A stretch of DNA of 64,000 nucleotides from Cydia pomonella (taxonomy: Eukaryota > Arthropoda > Insecta > Lepidoptera > Tortricidae). Positions within the stretch are counted from its first letter, which is position 1, and each line of letters starts with the position of its first letter. The stretch lies in NCBI RefSeq assembly GCF_033807575.1, contig NC_084711.1:3348001-3412000 (forward strand), in the 5' to 3' direction. The notes beneath the pieces were generated by a model, which did no database searches, was not told the origin of the DNA, and saw only the letters and a list, made by a program, of their open reading frames with translations. Below, piece by piece: positions 1-12,442 of this stretch. Position numbers and translations under genes: made by a program.

Positions 1-560
1 TTATAATTCATATTTAGTAGTGTGACTACTTTAAAAAAATCAATAGAATTATTTGATTGGTTCGGGATAGTTGGATTCATGATAATCTTAATTGTTAGTA
101 GACCGACAAGTTTTTCATTCCCTGCCATTTTAACAAATTCTGGTATATATTAGTATGCAGTCGCTACATTAGCATTAGCTTTGGATCCGATGGCAAAAAC
201 AAAGTTAGATAGATATATGTTGGGTATATAATGTGAATTAATATGCTTCTGTCGGAAAAGTGCGAAGTTTCTACAATGAAATGAAATTGGAATTTTCCGT
301 CTCCACAATGAAAGTTTCCTTAATTTCCTAAGAAATTTCCTGAAATATCCGTGAACTTTACCAACTTTTTTAAATCGTTACGCTACATGCACATCAGAAT
401 AATTATTTGCACAAACAGTCACATTTTCTTTGCTCTTGAATTATCAATTGTATCTGCTTCACCTGTATATTCATAGACATACCTATATAGTTTACCTCAT
501 CTACTAGCTGTCTTTAGCTATACGTTTTATCGCAACAACTAATGAATAGAGCTGATAATA
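1..560. other. unannotated AT-rich stretch
   Basis: AT-rich sequence with no long open frame, no recognisable repeat partner elsewhere in the window and no RNA gene that I can see. Confidence 0.5.
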
Positions 561-706
561 TATAGTCTGTCAAACAACTTGGTCAGTAGAAAAAGGCGCG
601 AAATTCAAATTTTCTGTGGGACGATAACCCTTCTATTAAAAAATGTAGGCGACATATTTAAATTTCATGCTTTTTTCTACTAACGGAAATGGCTTGACAA
701 ACTATA
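561..706. mobile_element. short inverted-repeat element (MITE), family 1
   Basis: Both ends carry related inverted sequence: the left end reads tatagtctgtcaaac and the right end reads gacaaactata, and a second motif, cagtagaaaaagg, recurs inverted near the right end. Flanking bases are TA-rich, so a TA target duplication is possible but not decidable. A relative lies at 39061-39198. It has no coding capacity. Confidence 0.6.
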
Positions 707-1254
707 TTTGAAGGATAGTCAGTCTTGACATATTTAGTATGCAGCGAAGGCTGCCACTGGCATCCGAGCCACTATAGTTTTCCAGAAGCGTTGGAAAAAA
801 AGATTTATAGCCCGATAAGTGGAAGCATAATGAGCTTTCCTACGCTAGTTATAAATAATCTATTGTCCTACATCTGTCTGTGTGTTTTTACTGCCATATC
901 TAGGATCTCAAGTGACATCGTTGTACTAGAAAGAGATGGAATAACGTTCCGGTTATTGGTACATTGAAATGACCGTTTTTGCAAGAAACACCGTTTTATT
1001 CATTGATATGATTGATGAATTGCGAACGTTTCTAGTTTTTATATAATTGGTCTGTTTTCTTGAAAGTCATTGCCATCCAGTCCTAGTGGCCCGGAATTTT
1101 AACACTTATCGTTGTGGATAAAACCCTCATCACCCAGACTTGTCAGAACTTGACGGATGTCTTTTATGTACATTACATTTTATAATGTTGTTGATGTATA
1201 GTTTTTAACTATTTCCAACAGTTCCAATCAGCAACCGAATATAGCTCGATATAA
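707..1254. other. unannotated stretch
   Basis: An 80-codon open frame occurs here (725-967) but resembles no known family and looks like chance. Nothing else is recognised. Confidence 0.4.
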
Positions 1255-1470
1255 AGATGTGATTTATTCTTGAAATGGGCCTTGGCCAGGCATGTATGTA
1301 GAGATGATATGAGGTGGAGCAAGCGTGCCCTAGCGTGGAGGCCTCGTTCAACAAGACCAGATCACTTACCTCCAACTAGATGGGAGGATGTTATAAAAAA
1401 TACCCACAGGCCCACTCCTCTGTGGAGGAGAGAAGCAGCAAATCGGGCTGCTTGGAGGAGTACTCGCTGA
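1255..1470 (+). pseudogene. C-terminal remnant of an RTE-type LINE reverse transcriptase
   Basis: The plus-strand frame ending at the TGA at 1468-1470 reads as the tail of an endonuclease/reverse-transcriptase polyprotein. Visible are LKWALARHVC, then RWSKRALAWRPR, then PTRWEDV, and finally W-x5-A-N-R-A-A-W-R near the stop. This spacing of W, R, P-T-R-W and NR..W residues is what I know from RTE-clade LINE C-termini. An in-frame stop lies just upstream (1252-1254), so the rest of the element is missing or broken. It is a dead 5'-truncated copy. Clade assignment rests on recognition, not a search. Confidence 0.6.
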
Positions 1471-1580
1471 GGAAGGAGAAGATTTATTGTGTTGACTTTT
1501 GAAGTTGATATACTTTTTGTGCTACAAGTACATTACGTAAACCGAAATAAATGTAATATACGAAGCGAAAACGACTAAGG

Positions 1581-1735
1581 CCTCGAGTGTCCAGAGCTGG
1601 AATCGAACCAGCGTCCTGTTTATGCGAGAGATGCCTAGACCGCTCGGCTATCTGATCACAGTGGCATGGGTCGAAATTTTCCACCAACTTATAGGACAAT
1701 TTCCTAAGGGCTCGTGGCGCCCCCTGCCATCCCTA
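1581..1735 (-). mobile_element. tRNA-derived SINE, family C
   Basis: On the minus strand a tRNA-like head shows an A-box-like agccgagcggtctaggc and a B-box-like ggttcgattcc. It is preceded by a conserved leader with cgacccatgccactgtgatc. The acceptor and anticodon stems pair only imperfectly, so this is not a working tRNA gene. Copies of the same unit occur at 25309-25455 (same strand) and, truncated, at 11108-11206 (opposite strand). Confidence 0.6.
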
Positions 1736-3120
1736 AGGTAAAACAGTCTGGATTGACCTTCTAATCAACTTAGGTGATTACAATTCGGTTTATAGATTAA
1801 ATAACGTTTATAGTGTGTATACTTGAAATAATACAAATTAAAACATTATCATAGAAAGTACTTAAATTAATTTGTTCTTCAAGTATATTACGTGTCATAA
1901 GAGCACAATCCTTTTATATGAAATACCATGAGAAACTTTACACCATAAATCATAATATGTGTGAATAGTTAGCGAACCAAACAAAAACTCTTTTAGAACA
2001 ATCTGCGTCTGCGCACGCGATTGCAAAATAAAAGTTGCGCAGAGACACCTAGAGCCCTCAAAATAAAATGCACTAAGTTTATATGACATTTGTATTTCGA
2101 TACGACCTTTTTTAATTGAGCAAAATCAATAGCAAAATCGAATGGAAAAAGAAAGCAGTAAGATCGCATGATGCTCGTTTGTTAGGACCTTTTTGAAATA
2201 CGCGCATTCTTAATAAGAAACTTAGATCAGATACATGCGAGTTTTATGAGGATGGTTCTGGGAAAAGACGATGTGAGAAGTGAGCAGTAGTGATAAATGA
2301 TAAAATGATAATTTATCTACCTAACAGTATTCTTACCTTGATTCATTTGGCCGATGAAATTATACCAGTGACGGAATATAAACGAAGCTCTTAGTGTATT
2401 TTTGACTTCAAAGATCGATCCACGGGAGCAAAGTACAAGTAATGCTATAATATAAAACCCCTCTTAAGAGGGAAGAATAGCTTTTTGAATCTAACGAAAT
2501 AACGGTAATTTTTCTCTGAAATTCGATATCGGGAGAAAACGGTTTCAACTAGATAAATCACTTTGATTTCGTCGATCGCTTCAGCATAATTATATTCTAG
2601 GTTTATAGGTTTCGCTTTTTTTTAAATATTTTTTTTTGTTTTGCAATTAAAAAGAAGGAAATCTTATAAACCTAGTTTTTCATTGTTTGTTTGTGTCAAT
2701 AACTTACTAAAAAATCATGGAGAATGGAAAATATTTAGAAGTGGAAAACGTTTTCTCCCATTTTTATGGACGATCACATCGTATACCTCCTTCTAGTCGC
2801 TGTTTTTCCGTATTTTTTATTTTTTACTATCGCTTGAGCTTAAAACATAACACAAATTATGAACATAACAGTAAGACGCGTGAGAATGCGTCTTCTATCT
2901 ACTTGCACATATGTATGTCAGTCTGTTCAGCTATAAACAGCGAACAATGCACGTGTGACAATGCATTGGCAGTTTCTTTGCTTTATTTGGCGTTTATGGC
3001 GCATTCAGTATGAGAGAAAATAGAGAGTTGGTTTCACGAATTGACATGCGATGATTTCATGTTACTGGTGGCCTGATAAAATTCTATTACATATGGCAAT
3101 AATGTGCGTACGTTATGTAT
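1736..3120. other. unannotated stretch
   Basis: AT-rich sequence. A 98-codon open frame at 2717-3013 has no recognisable domain and ordinary AT-rich composition, so it is probably chance. No repeat partner was noticed. Confidence 0.4.
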
Positions 3121-3561
3121 TTTTTTATACTACGTCGGTGGCAAATAAGCATACGCCCGCCTGATGGTAAACAGTCTCCGTAGCCTATGGACGCCTGCAA
3201 CTCCAGAGGTGTTACATGGACGTTGTCGACCCTTGCACTCCACAGCCTCATTAAGCTCTGGCAACTTTACTCACCGGCAGGAACACAACACTATGAGTAG
3301 GGTCTAGTGTTATTTGACTGCGGTTTTCTGTAAGGAGAATCTGGAATGACATCCGCTGTGCTGTGTGTATAAATGTTGTTATGTAGTTTTCATGTCACTA
3401 TATGATGTTACTATAAATGTTGTATTGACTTGTAAAAGAGCCCTTGAGGTCTACTTGCAGAATAATTTTTTGAATTATGAATTTTGTGCCTTACCACACA
3501 CAACGAGATGACATTCACAGTGCCCATACCTCTCTTTTGGACGTAGTTTAAGGATATATCC
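3121..3561 (-). mobile_element. LINE 3'-end fragment, family L (non-coding)
   Basis: A T-run at the left edge followed by tactacgtcggtggcaaa is the reverse complement of the poly-A end of a LINE family seen repeatedly here. The copy extends through ctgcaactccagaggtg and the segment accctactcatagtgttgtg (inverted). It matches, in opposite orientation, the copy at 61555-61912 over several hundred bases. The coding part seen in the 43037-43320 copy is not present. Confidence 0.6.
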
Positions 3562-4886
3562 GGGTCCGGGTATAAAGTCAAATAAAACGTTAGGACCGGT
3601 CATGCCAACGACTAATTTCAAAATAATGTTTATTGGAATGCTACGCCATCGTTCGTCATTTTATTGTATTATACTCGTAGTTAACATTTTTTTTGTATCT
3701 CTTACAGTCTTTTTTCGGCATATTTGTGGTAAAATCTTTTATAATTGCGAAATCTTGTCACATTTTTTTTTTTAAATTATAAGTCGTTTTTTTATGTAAT
3801 TTGTTGACATTATTAATTTATAGTTAAGTGTATCGACATTTTAATCAAAATTTTATCATGATTTTGTTATTGATTATTATAATGTAACTGACAGTGTATG
3901 ATTAATATCAATAAAAATTCTATCTATTTATCTATCCATTGTTTACATCGGTGATTATCGAAGATTTTCGACGTGTATCGTCAAAGCTAGCTTGCCGGTA
4001 TAATAAATTAGTACCACTGCAAACCCGTAACATGGTAAGGGCCAAATACAATCCTGTCAGGTTTTAAGTGACAAATACCAAACGTGTAGTCATTGTCATT
4101 CCTAAGCCGGCTGAATTGAAAGGCCTGAACCTTTTAAACTTTCCCGTCTTTACAGACAACTAGGTTAAGTTAACAAAAAGCGATTTATGCCATAACTAAT
4201 CCTAAAATTCCATTCATTCATTTATGTTTTTTTTAAGGCTGTTCTAATATAGCAACGCATAGCAAATTATAAATAGAATAGAAATGCCTGTCTTCTATTA
4301 TAGAGAACTTTCTTTCAAATTCCACCACATGTGCAAACACGAAAATTGGGTTAACTTGTTTGAATAGAGAGTAACAAGCCCAATATAACATAGTCTACGA
4401 AGCCTATACCATTACTATATGCTAGAGATCAAGAGAAAATGGTCTTTAAACAACCACCAAAGACTTCTTTCGAATGATAGATAGTTACGTTAAGACAGGT
4501 CTTTATACATTGGAGGTTTCTTTACTTAGGAAAAGACCCCTTATTGCTTTCAAAAAGTGTGAGCGGAAAGGTCAAGATACAATGGTTTGTATAAGTGTAA
4601 CCGTCACAGAGTAAATATGAGTAAAAATGATGGAACGGTATAGTCTTGTGTAATGCGACACTGTGGGCTAGTAAAGGTACAAGTTGGAACCCGGCGACGT
4701 GAGGCGACCGCAGACTGTATTTTTATGACCTAAGATACACTTGTAAGTTTTACTTACGTAAGAGAGAAAACTATTTGTTAGAAAGAGATATAATATTCAT
4801 CTCTCATTCTTTAGTATAGCTGTGTCGTCTGTGTCCCTCCTATATTTTAGGCCTATAAAATACCATTCGAATTCAGCGACACGTCG
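3562..4886. other. unannotated stretch
   Basis: AT-rich, with an ataaaaattctatctatttatct tract near 3910 and no recognised gene or repeat partner. Confidence 0.4.
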
Positions 4887-5060
4887 CCGAGCCCGACCGC
4901 AGATCAGCCGGCCTAGCCAAGGTGATAATCGCTATCGCTACGACAACGAAACGCTTTGTGTCTTTCTATCACTCTTCTATATTAGTGCGACAGTGACAGT
5001 TGCGTTTCGATCGCCACGGAGCGTAAGCGATTTACACGATGGATATGCGGTCGGGTTCGG
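4887..5060. mobile_element. inverted-repeat element (MITE), family 2
   Basis: The ends are inverted: ccgagcccgaccgca at the left and tgcggtcgggttcgg at the right. The interior, around tattagtgcgacagtgac and cgccacggagcgt, is shared with the element at 6744-6897, which has different outermost ends. No clear target duplication is visible. Confidence 0.55.
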
Positions 5061-5090
5061 AACTAAATAACACAACGATACGACATGGCT

Positions 5091-5136
5091 GCCGGCGAAG
5101 TGTCGCGGGGATGCGTCGCTGCGACACGTCGCCGGC
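5091..5136. repeat. CpG-rich hairpin
   Basis: Arms at 5091-5106 (gccggcgaagtgtcgc) and 5121-5136 (gcgacacgtcgccggc) pair at 15 of 16 positions around a 14-base loop. A copy of cgacacgtcgccg also lies at 4878-4890, next to the element above. Confidence 0.6.
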
Positions 5137-6404
5137 TTCCAATTTGTACCTTTATATGCGAACGAGTGCGTACGGAATATGTATGGAAGTTTAATTGCTT
5201 GACAGTTTCGTAACTGGTTTGACATATTGGCTTATACTGGCCGCATAATAACAACTTATAAGAACTAAATTAATTAGAAGAAGTTCTTGTACATATTGCC
5301 ATCTAGTTTATCAGTCAAGTTTGCGGCTTCAATATTTTATATTAGTTTACTTACTAGTATCAATATTTCTTTGTTTAAGAGATAAGTTTCAGTGAGAATC
5401 GAAACCTACTTAGTAGCTCTGTGAGCAATAGACGCGAACCCCCAATCGAAAAAAAAATAGAAATTCTCATCAAATTTCACGAGTATCGGATGATAAATGA
5501 CGAGAACAGACGGACATACGAAATATTTTTTGCCCAAGCTGAAACCAAGACTTCGCTTTCCCTCGGTCATGTGTGTTCATGATATGAAGTGTAATTTATG
5601 GAATAGACACAATATTCAAAATTGTTCATCACTACACCTTATAAAACAAAGTCCCCCGCCGCGTCTGTATATTTGGATTTTCATGCGGTTTTCACCTATC
5701 AATAGAGTGATTCTTGAGGAAGGTTTAGGTGTATATCTGTTGAACCGTGAGGAGGAGGGTCGTTAGTAATCGATATATTAAGTAGTGTAAACAGGAAAAC
5801 TATCTGCTTACGGTGTCCTTCAAAGACCTTAAAAGTACCTTCATTCCTCTACAAATTAAACAGCACCCAAAAAAGAAAATCAATCGCGAAGATATTCATC
5901 GTCGCATCAAAATGCCCGTCAAATTTCCGCATAGCTTCACCAAATTATTATTTTTAATTAAACATGGTAAAAAACTTCATTAAAGTCTCGGTGTGTTGTT
6001 CTAGCATACAGTAGTAGTGAAGTGAAGCGAACATATGAGTTAACCAGAGTATGAAGTCAGTTGTTTAGTTTATCGATTTCAATAAATCGATTAATAACAA
6101 GATGGTTCGTTGCATCGATTAGTAGCAGCAATAGAACTTGTGCACAGTAAATAACGTACACGGTTCCCTAACATAAGTCCACTTTTGAATACAACTAGTA
6201 TTAATTTCATTTATTTATTGAATTCCATGGTACATACAGTGGTTAATTCTAAATTAAATTGTCACAACATGGACCCTGATTATCGCTAATTGGTTGCTTA
6301 AGTTGGGCACCGACCATATTACAAAATACCTACAATATAACCTCTGCTTTAACAGTGTTATTTATTTATTTTTCATTAATATTAGTTTGAACCTCATACT
6401 AAAA
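5137..6404. other. unannotated stretch
   Basis: No recognised feature. An 89-codon open frame at 5497-5766 has no family resemblance and is likely chance. Confidence 0.4.
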
Positions 6405-6472
6405 GGCAACGGTGACTGCTTACCATCAGGCGGACCGTATACTTGTTTGCCACCGACGTGGTATTAAAATCT
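6405..6472 (+). mobile_element. LINE 3'-tail fragment, family L
   Basis: Short plus-strand copy containing gcttaccatcaggcgg and tttgccaccgacgtggta, the last 60 or so bases of the LINE family also seen at 3121, 30160, 41750, 43037, 61555 and 61975. Confidence 0.6.
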
Positions 6473-6743
6473 AAAAACTTTTCACTCGTCATCTTTCAAA
6501 TCGCAGTCAGTTTGTATGACTGAACCTTTGTATTATCGTTATGTGCTCGGTATTCACAAGAATCGATAACGTTCAATCAATATTTAAATAAACGAGAATC
6601 TTTTTCCTACTACAAAGTAGCTACTCAATAAATCCACGAGAACTGTAACAACTTTGTGTAAACGGTTAAAATCTGTCTAAAAGTACACTTATATTGGTCT
6701 AAGCATTCAACTTGCCTCCACGTGATATGCAATGGGAAGTCAT

Positions 6744-6897
6744 GGCCAGGCCGCGTAGCCAACATTACAATCGTTGACGCTCCGTAGCGTATCGTAGCTA
6801 TCTCTCTCTATCACTCTTCCATATTAGTGCGACTGTGACAGTTGCGTTTCGTTCGCCACGGAGCGTGAACGATATGCACGTTGGCTACGCGGCCTGG
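6744..6897. mobile_element. inverted-repeat element (MITE), family 2
   Basis: Strong terminal inverted repeats: ccaggccgcgtagccaac at the left and gttggctacgcggcctgg at the right, with a second inner pair around gctccgtagcg and cgccacggagc. The interior matches the element at 4887-5060. No target duplication is clear. Non-coding. Confidence 0.7.
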
Positions 6898-8990
6898 TCA
6901 GTCCAGTGGCGCCAAGGCAAAAAATACGATAAAGCAATGTTATTATTAATCCCGACCTGAGAAACCGGAATCTTGGACACTTTAATAAGGTTGTGGTGAC
7001 AACGCGTCAGGGGCTGATAAGGACAGTCTTATCTTTGACAGCGACTAGAGTGAGATAGTGTCTAGACCCCTAGAGGTACGAGTTAGTATTGTGACTTTAT
7101 ACTTGTTATGCTAATTGTAAAGAAAAAAGTCTCTTTGTTTTTAGAAGGTGATATTGTTGCAAAAAAATGTTTAAAGTGCACGCATGAGCACATATCTTGC
7201 CAGTAGACCTGATCCTAACAGGCTAACGGGCATTCATGTTTAGGATTCCGTAGCGATATTGTAATAAAATTTGGAACATAGGCGTATTTTAGTATTTTAT
7301 GAACCGCTGATTAGTTTAGAAGTACTTAAGCCTAATCTTAATTGTGGAGTTTTAAACAGCTTAAGGTTCGAAAACGACACGATATAGCGACAATGACAAT
7401 TTAAGTATACTGTCAATTTGATATTTTGTCACGTTCTGTTTTTAAAAATTACTTTCAGAATCAGATTTTTTTATTTTGCTAGAATATTACACACATGGTA
7501 CAATTTGTTATTTCACCTAGCAAGCTTCCTAATTAACTGACATCGGATCTCCCGATCTGTTTACCACAGCTGATTATACACACTCATGAGGAATGTCAAT
7601 CGGTCACTTTGTGTTTATACAAATTTTACATTCCCATCTAACGTAACCTATTTTCATTGCTCTCAAGTTTAGATGCCGTCGCTATCTGATATACATATTT
7701 AAAATTGCTAGCCGTTGCGTGCGGGGGTTGATAGTGTTGATACGGATAACGCCGTCCGGGAAATCGCTGTTTGTATAACTGCTGGTAAAGTGTGAGTTTA
7801 TCGGGCGCTAATGAGTGTGAAAACTGTTGAGAGTCACGAACCCGTTGACAGAAAGCCGCCCCTATACAATCGAAGTTACGTTCTTATTATAGAGGGACAT
7901 GCTCTAAATTAAATGAACATTTACGTAACGTATATCTAAAGGTATGTCTGAAAGTTTTCTGTGTACTATTATTGACAGTGGAAAAGTAGAACATTTATGA
8001 GTTTGTTATTTAATTTAAGAATTGAAAATGTTAAATGGTTTTTGTTAAAACGTTTATAATTTTTTTAAATTATAATTGATCAATTAATCCTGGTAACTTT
8101 GGTTTTGTATCGGCACGAATACATACTTCGGTCTTACTGTTTGGTGGGCTTCAATTCGAGTTTTTCCTTTATTTACTGCCGTGGTGCGACGACTCGAAGT
8201 CGGACTTGCCCTCCGATACAGCCAGCCAGGCCGCTATGCTTCTCTGTCCAAAGCAGTTTCTGTCCAGTCGACGGCGCCTAGTTATCTCTAGACTCTCCAG
8301 CGGTAGGTACCTAGGATGTCCAGACTCCAGACGGTCTTCAAATAGCGCTATCTTAATAACAATTGATTTAGAAAATGTAATTTTCAGCTACAGAAACTAA
8401 AGTATAAGTTAGCAATGAATTTTCTTTTGAGATAGCGCTATTTGGCTTAGTAGGGCAGAATACGCTCTTCAGACTGCATGATCAATTGGTTACTAAAAAA
8501 ATATCTATCAAAAGTAGCACTGTTGTTATCACCATTTATTCTAAGCTATACAATGAATATATATAGATCAGAATTCCGAGTAATGTTACCTAACATGTGA
8601 GTATCAAAAAGCGATACCAGGAATTATAGTGTCAAATAAAACAAAAGAACAGTGGCGGTGTTCAATATCCGATCTCACAAGTGTGACCACACGACTGTAT
8701 GCAACACGGATATAACACCCGGTTCTCATGGCCAATGTATCCTTCCGCGAGTCATTTGTTTTGCTTTGTAGGTACTATAAATAAAAGTTATATGCTACTT
8801 CTTGATTTGTTTTGCAAAAAAAAAATCTCTTATATTTTTTGGCCTGTAAATATGAATAGTAGATACGTTTTATCTACTCTTTCCCAAGGTTTTATTAATG
8901 TATATTTTAAAAATTGTCGTATCTTTAGATAAGAATTGTATGCAGTTACGAATAGCATGGTTATTTATCTTAGATCTCTCATTATCAAGA
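6898..8990. other. unannotated stretch with a GC-rich patch
   Basis: Mostly AT-rich. A relatively GC-rich patch at about 8180-8340 stands out, but I see no convincing exon in it. Just downstream a 14-base inverted pair, aaatagcgctatct near 8340 and agatagcgctattt near 8445, brackets about 110 bases. Several open frames of 60-77 codons here look like chance. Confidence 0.4.
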
Positions 8991-9004
8991 GTGCATGATA
9001 CGTA

Positions 9005-10200
9005 CTCAACGTATTACGCAAGTCATTCTTTACTTACCCAAATAATGAACCTAAAACTTGAACTCGTATTTCCCACGGCCCACAATGATCACTCGAACGT
9101 TACTCCATTACTCATGTTAATTTAACGCATTTTACTTACCTAGTTGTTTTTATCTTAGATTTAATTAATTAAGATAAACCGTCATTTGTTTTGTATTACA
9201 ACTTGTTACATACCTTTGTTGCACAAGTGACCTACAACATGAACTTGAAAGAGATTCGTCCCTTTCTCATGGCTTACAATGGTTACCCTAACTAATAGTT
9301 GTTCCTTATTTCTAGGGCATCCAAAATCGGACGGTTCTCAATACTGGTATTGAAATCCGATATTGGCCGGAACTCCGGAATTAATAGCGGAATATTTTTA
9401 CTACCTATCCCAGATGGGCCGGCCTTTTTTATCCAAATAATCTGAAACTTGAAATATATTATTCCGTTCCCACGGCCCATAATATTCACGTAGCTGCGCA
9501 AATTTCGCATTTTTCATAGGCTATTTATTCATTATTATTTCTTTTAAACTGTATTACGCAACTCTACTTGCTAGAGATTCCTATGTTAAATGACAACCTC
9601 AAACTTGAACTTGAGACTCGTCCCGTTCCCACGGCCCACGATGGTCACCCTGGCGTGACTCACGCTAATTTGTTATTGCCGGCGCTCGCGCACGTCCTGG
9701 GTGTTTAATATGTATTGGTCGACGTAGTTGGCGATTTATTGAATATAAGTCAATATTTTCCTTTATTTACACTTTTATTTCTCCCGAAATAGGTTCCCGT
9801 TACCTAATTAATACACTTACGCATGTATGCCGTTTGAATGTTTTTCTATGCCTTTGCTGTCTAAGTTATTAAGTGAGTGAGTAATTAGTTAAATTAAAAG
9901 TTTCATTTCTCCACTGCCTAAAGGTTGTCTGGAAGAGATCGCTCTGTAGCGATAAGGCCGCCTGTTGTTTACCTCTATTCTTCATGTATTATATGTGTTT
10001 CCATGTACATTTGTTCTGAGGTTGTGCAATAAAGAGGATTTGTATTGTGACCTTGACCTTGAGCTTGAGACTTTTCACGACCCCCGATGGTCACCCTGGC
10101 GTGACTTACACTGATTGAATTACAATCATTTTTATTGCCGGCGCTCGCGCACGGTATGGGTGATTGATATGTATTGGTTGACGAAGTTGGCCATGTTTTG
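9005..10200. repeat. decayed tandem array, about 160-200 bp per unit
   Basis: A recognisable core (acttgaac... cgt-cc-cacggcccac-atgg-cac) recurs in the same orientation at about 9056, 9240, 9442, 9601 and 10051. The last two units are the best preserved and also share cgatggtcaccctggcgtga and ttgccggcgctcgcgcac. A LINE tail (9910-10045) is inserted between them. Units are strongly diverged, so this is an old array. A 135-codon minus-strand frame across it looks like chance. Confidence 0.6.
9910..10045 (+). mobile_element. LINE 3'-UTR tail, family T
   Basis: Contains ggttgtctggaagagatcgc and, 100 bases later, gtgcaataaagagg with an AATAAA polyadenylation signal. A related tail lies at 43400-43598, and a minus-strand fragment at 30349-30400. 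No coding sequence is retained. Confidence 0.55.
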
Positions 10201-11107
10201 ACTATTTTGATATGTTTTACTCTGTTTTCTTTTATACTACTTTTTACAGATATTTTGAACTTTTGAAATAATCTCGCTTCCATCGCTACTACAAAAAAGC
10301 AAGAAAACCACCCACCCAGGAAAATCATTGCCCGCCTTCCGCTACTAAAGCGTGTAACACAATTTAAATCCATGTAAACCACGTACTAATTTCATGTTAA
10401 CACACAGCCTTGATAAATCGGCAACAGCTGTGTAAAATGCACTGCAATCTATATTCACAAGGAGCCCGATTCACTTTATTCTGTTTTGATCGTATTTTGA
10501 TTTTACCATAAAGATCGCTCACGCTGATTCGTGTACAATCAAGTTATTAAATATCGATACGGACAAAGTGAAAAAATTATGTACACACTACAATACTCTT
10601 TATTGCACACCTCAATAAAAACAATACAGTGAGAAAACAGCATTAGAAGTAGACCTACCACACTACCTTTACATATTGGCAATAAAGTCGTGTATACATT
10701 TTTTGGCACTTTGTCCGTATATATATTTAATACCTTCACTGTACGATGCTAAACAAATAATGAAGTGATACTCGCGGATGAGATGCGCGACAATCTCCAA
10801 AATCGTCAAAATCGTATAAAAACATATGTATATAGTTTGTTGTATATTATCAAGCACAGCTACCTATATGCTTGATTTTTTTTTACAATCTTTAATTATT
10901 ATATAAGTACACAGTTAAACAGATTTCGTACTAATTTTTAAATGCTCTCAGCATTTAAAAATTTGAATGAAATCTGTTTTTCGTTCCTATTAAAAACATC
11001 TAAAAAAGTCAAATATAGATAGCTAATATATCAAAATAAATGTTCAGTGTCCATAATGTCAATATCCATAGAGGCAAATGGGGGCTACGTTTGTATGAAG
11101 AAGCAGC
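10201..11107. other. unannotated stretch containing a long hairpin
   Basis: AT-rich with no recognised gene. At 10917-10979 two 30-base arms ending in aaatgct and agcattt form an imperfect stem with a three-base loop. Confidence 0.45.
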
Positions 11108-11206
11108 CGTGGCCTATCCTCTTAAGGAATTGGATATACTTGGGAAAATTCGACCCATGCCGCTGTGACCCGGGTGGCCGAGGGGTTTAGGCATCTGCCG
11201 CGATTT
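11108..11206 (+). mobile_element. truncated tRNA-derived SINE, family C
   Basis: Contains cgacccatgccgctgtgacc and an A-box-like ggccgaggggtttaggc on the plus strand, matching the leader and head of the SINEs at 1581 and 25309. It stops before the B box, so the 3' part is missing. Confidence 0.55.
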
Positions 11207-12295
11207 AAAACCCTATAGTTTTTTCAAACCGAAGGGTAGGCTGACACATCTCAAAAAACAATTATTGTTTATTATTCAAAAAAACATTGTAATTACAGCG
11301 TTCGCCAATAAATTCCAATCTTAATATTAACCATTACTTAACCTAATATATATAAAATCACTAATTTAGACTACTTAATTAATACTGCGATTCAAATATT
11401 CGTTTACATTTTTGTATGAGTTGTGATTATAGGGTTGTGACAATGCAAATTAGGATCGATATTTTACAATTCTCGATTAAATCTGCAAAAGCCAGATAAT
11501 CGATTATCTTGGTGATGATTTATATATTTTTAAGCTTCAGAATTTGACGCGACTAAAACGACTTGACACGAACGCAATCGATTCGCTCGATATGTGTAGA
11601 GTCCAACTCTATTGCAATTGAGTTCCGCTTTACATAATGAAAGTCAACGATATTGAAATTTATCTTTTTATTTTTATAACATAAATTTGAGATCTGTGTC
11701 ACGGGTAATACTGAAAGTTTCTGGAATGAACCACTTAGAGGTCATGCGATAAAAATGTTTATTTGTTGAAAATATAACTTATTGTTGCTACCTGTAGAGG
11801 AGAACAAATGCCCGAGTTAAAATGGAGACCTTCGCTAACGTTTCAGTCAATAAAAAAAAGTTTCGTATCTACTTTTCAAGAATCCAGGAACTTTTATTAT
11901 GACCTAAGTACATATAATGAGATATTTTAAGCTACGAAGATAAGTATTTTTTGTCGTATTGGGATACAAGTTATTTTTGTTAAAAGAGGATTGGTTTGAA
12001 ACGTCAATAGCATGGAAGGAAAAAAAAAACGAAAAAAATACTAGAACAAGTTGTAAAGTCTGAATCGTGCTCAAGAGCACAATTTGCAAGGAATTAATGC
12101 ATTACGACCCGCGCCCACGATGTGACCCCAGACAAATCACAATGTCAAAGTGATAATACGCAATATACACGGAGATGTATGTAGACCGCTAAGACCAGGT
12201 TAGTTCGGTCTCTTGTTTAAGGCGAATAGCGCAACATTTATGACACAGCTCAGGTAACAAAGCATGTCTGTATTTTAGTCATATTAATCGTCATT
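11207..12295. other. unannotated stretch
   Basis: AT-rich sequence with no recognised gene or repeat partner. Confidence 0.4.
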
Positions 12296-12422
12296 TATAT
12301 ATTAATATTCATATATTATATATATCGTTGTCTAAGTACCCTCAACACAAGCCTTATTGAGCTTACCGTGGGGCTTAGTCAATTTGTGTAATGACGTCCT
12401 ATAATATTTATTTATTTATTTA
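12296..12422 (+). mobile_element. 3' half of a tRNA-derived SINE, family A
   Basis: Carries the family A tail (cgttgtctaagtaccctca... gtgtaat... ttatttatttattta) without the tRNA-like head. It is the inverted partner of the adjoining full copy at 12443-12715 and shares private variants with it (cttaccgtggggcttagtc, where other copies read as cttactgtgggacttagtc). Confidence 0.75.
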
Positions 12423-12442
12423 CCGCTAGGCCACCAGCGCTT

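Noticed and set aside
1581..1700. Possible genuine tRNA gene (minus strand)
   Set aside because: A- and B-box-like motifs are present, but the stems pair imperfectly, the expected U33 is missing, and the unit recurs with the same non-tRNA leader at 25309 and 11108: a SINE.
9975..10382. 135-codon open frame on the minus strand
   Set aside because: It crosses a LINE tail and the decayed repeat array, so the frame is a by-product of unrelated sequences.
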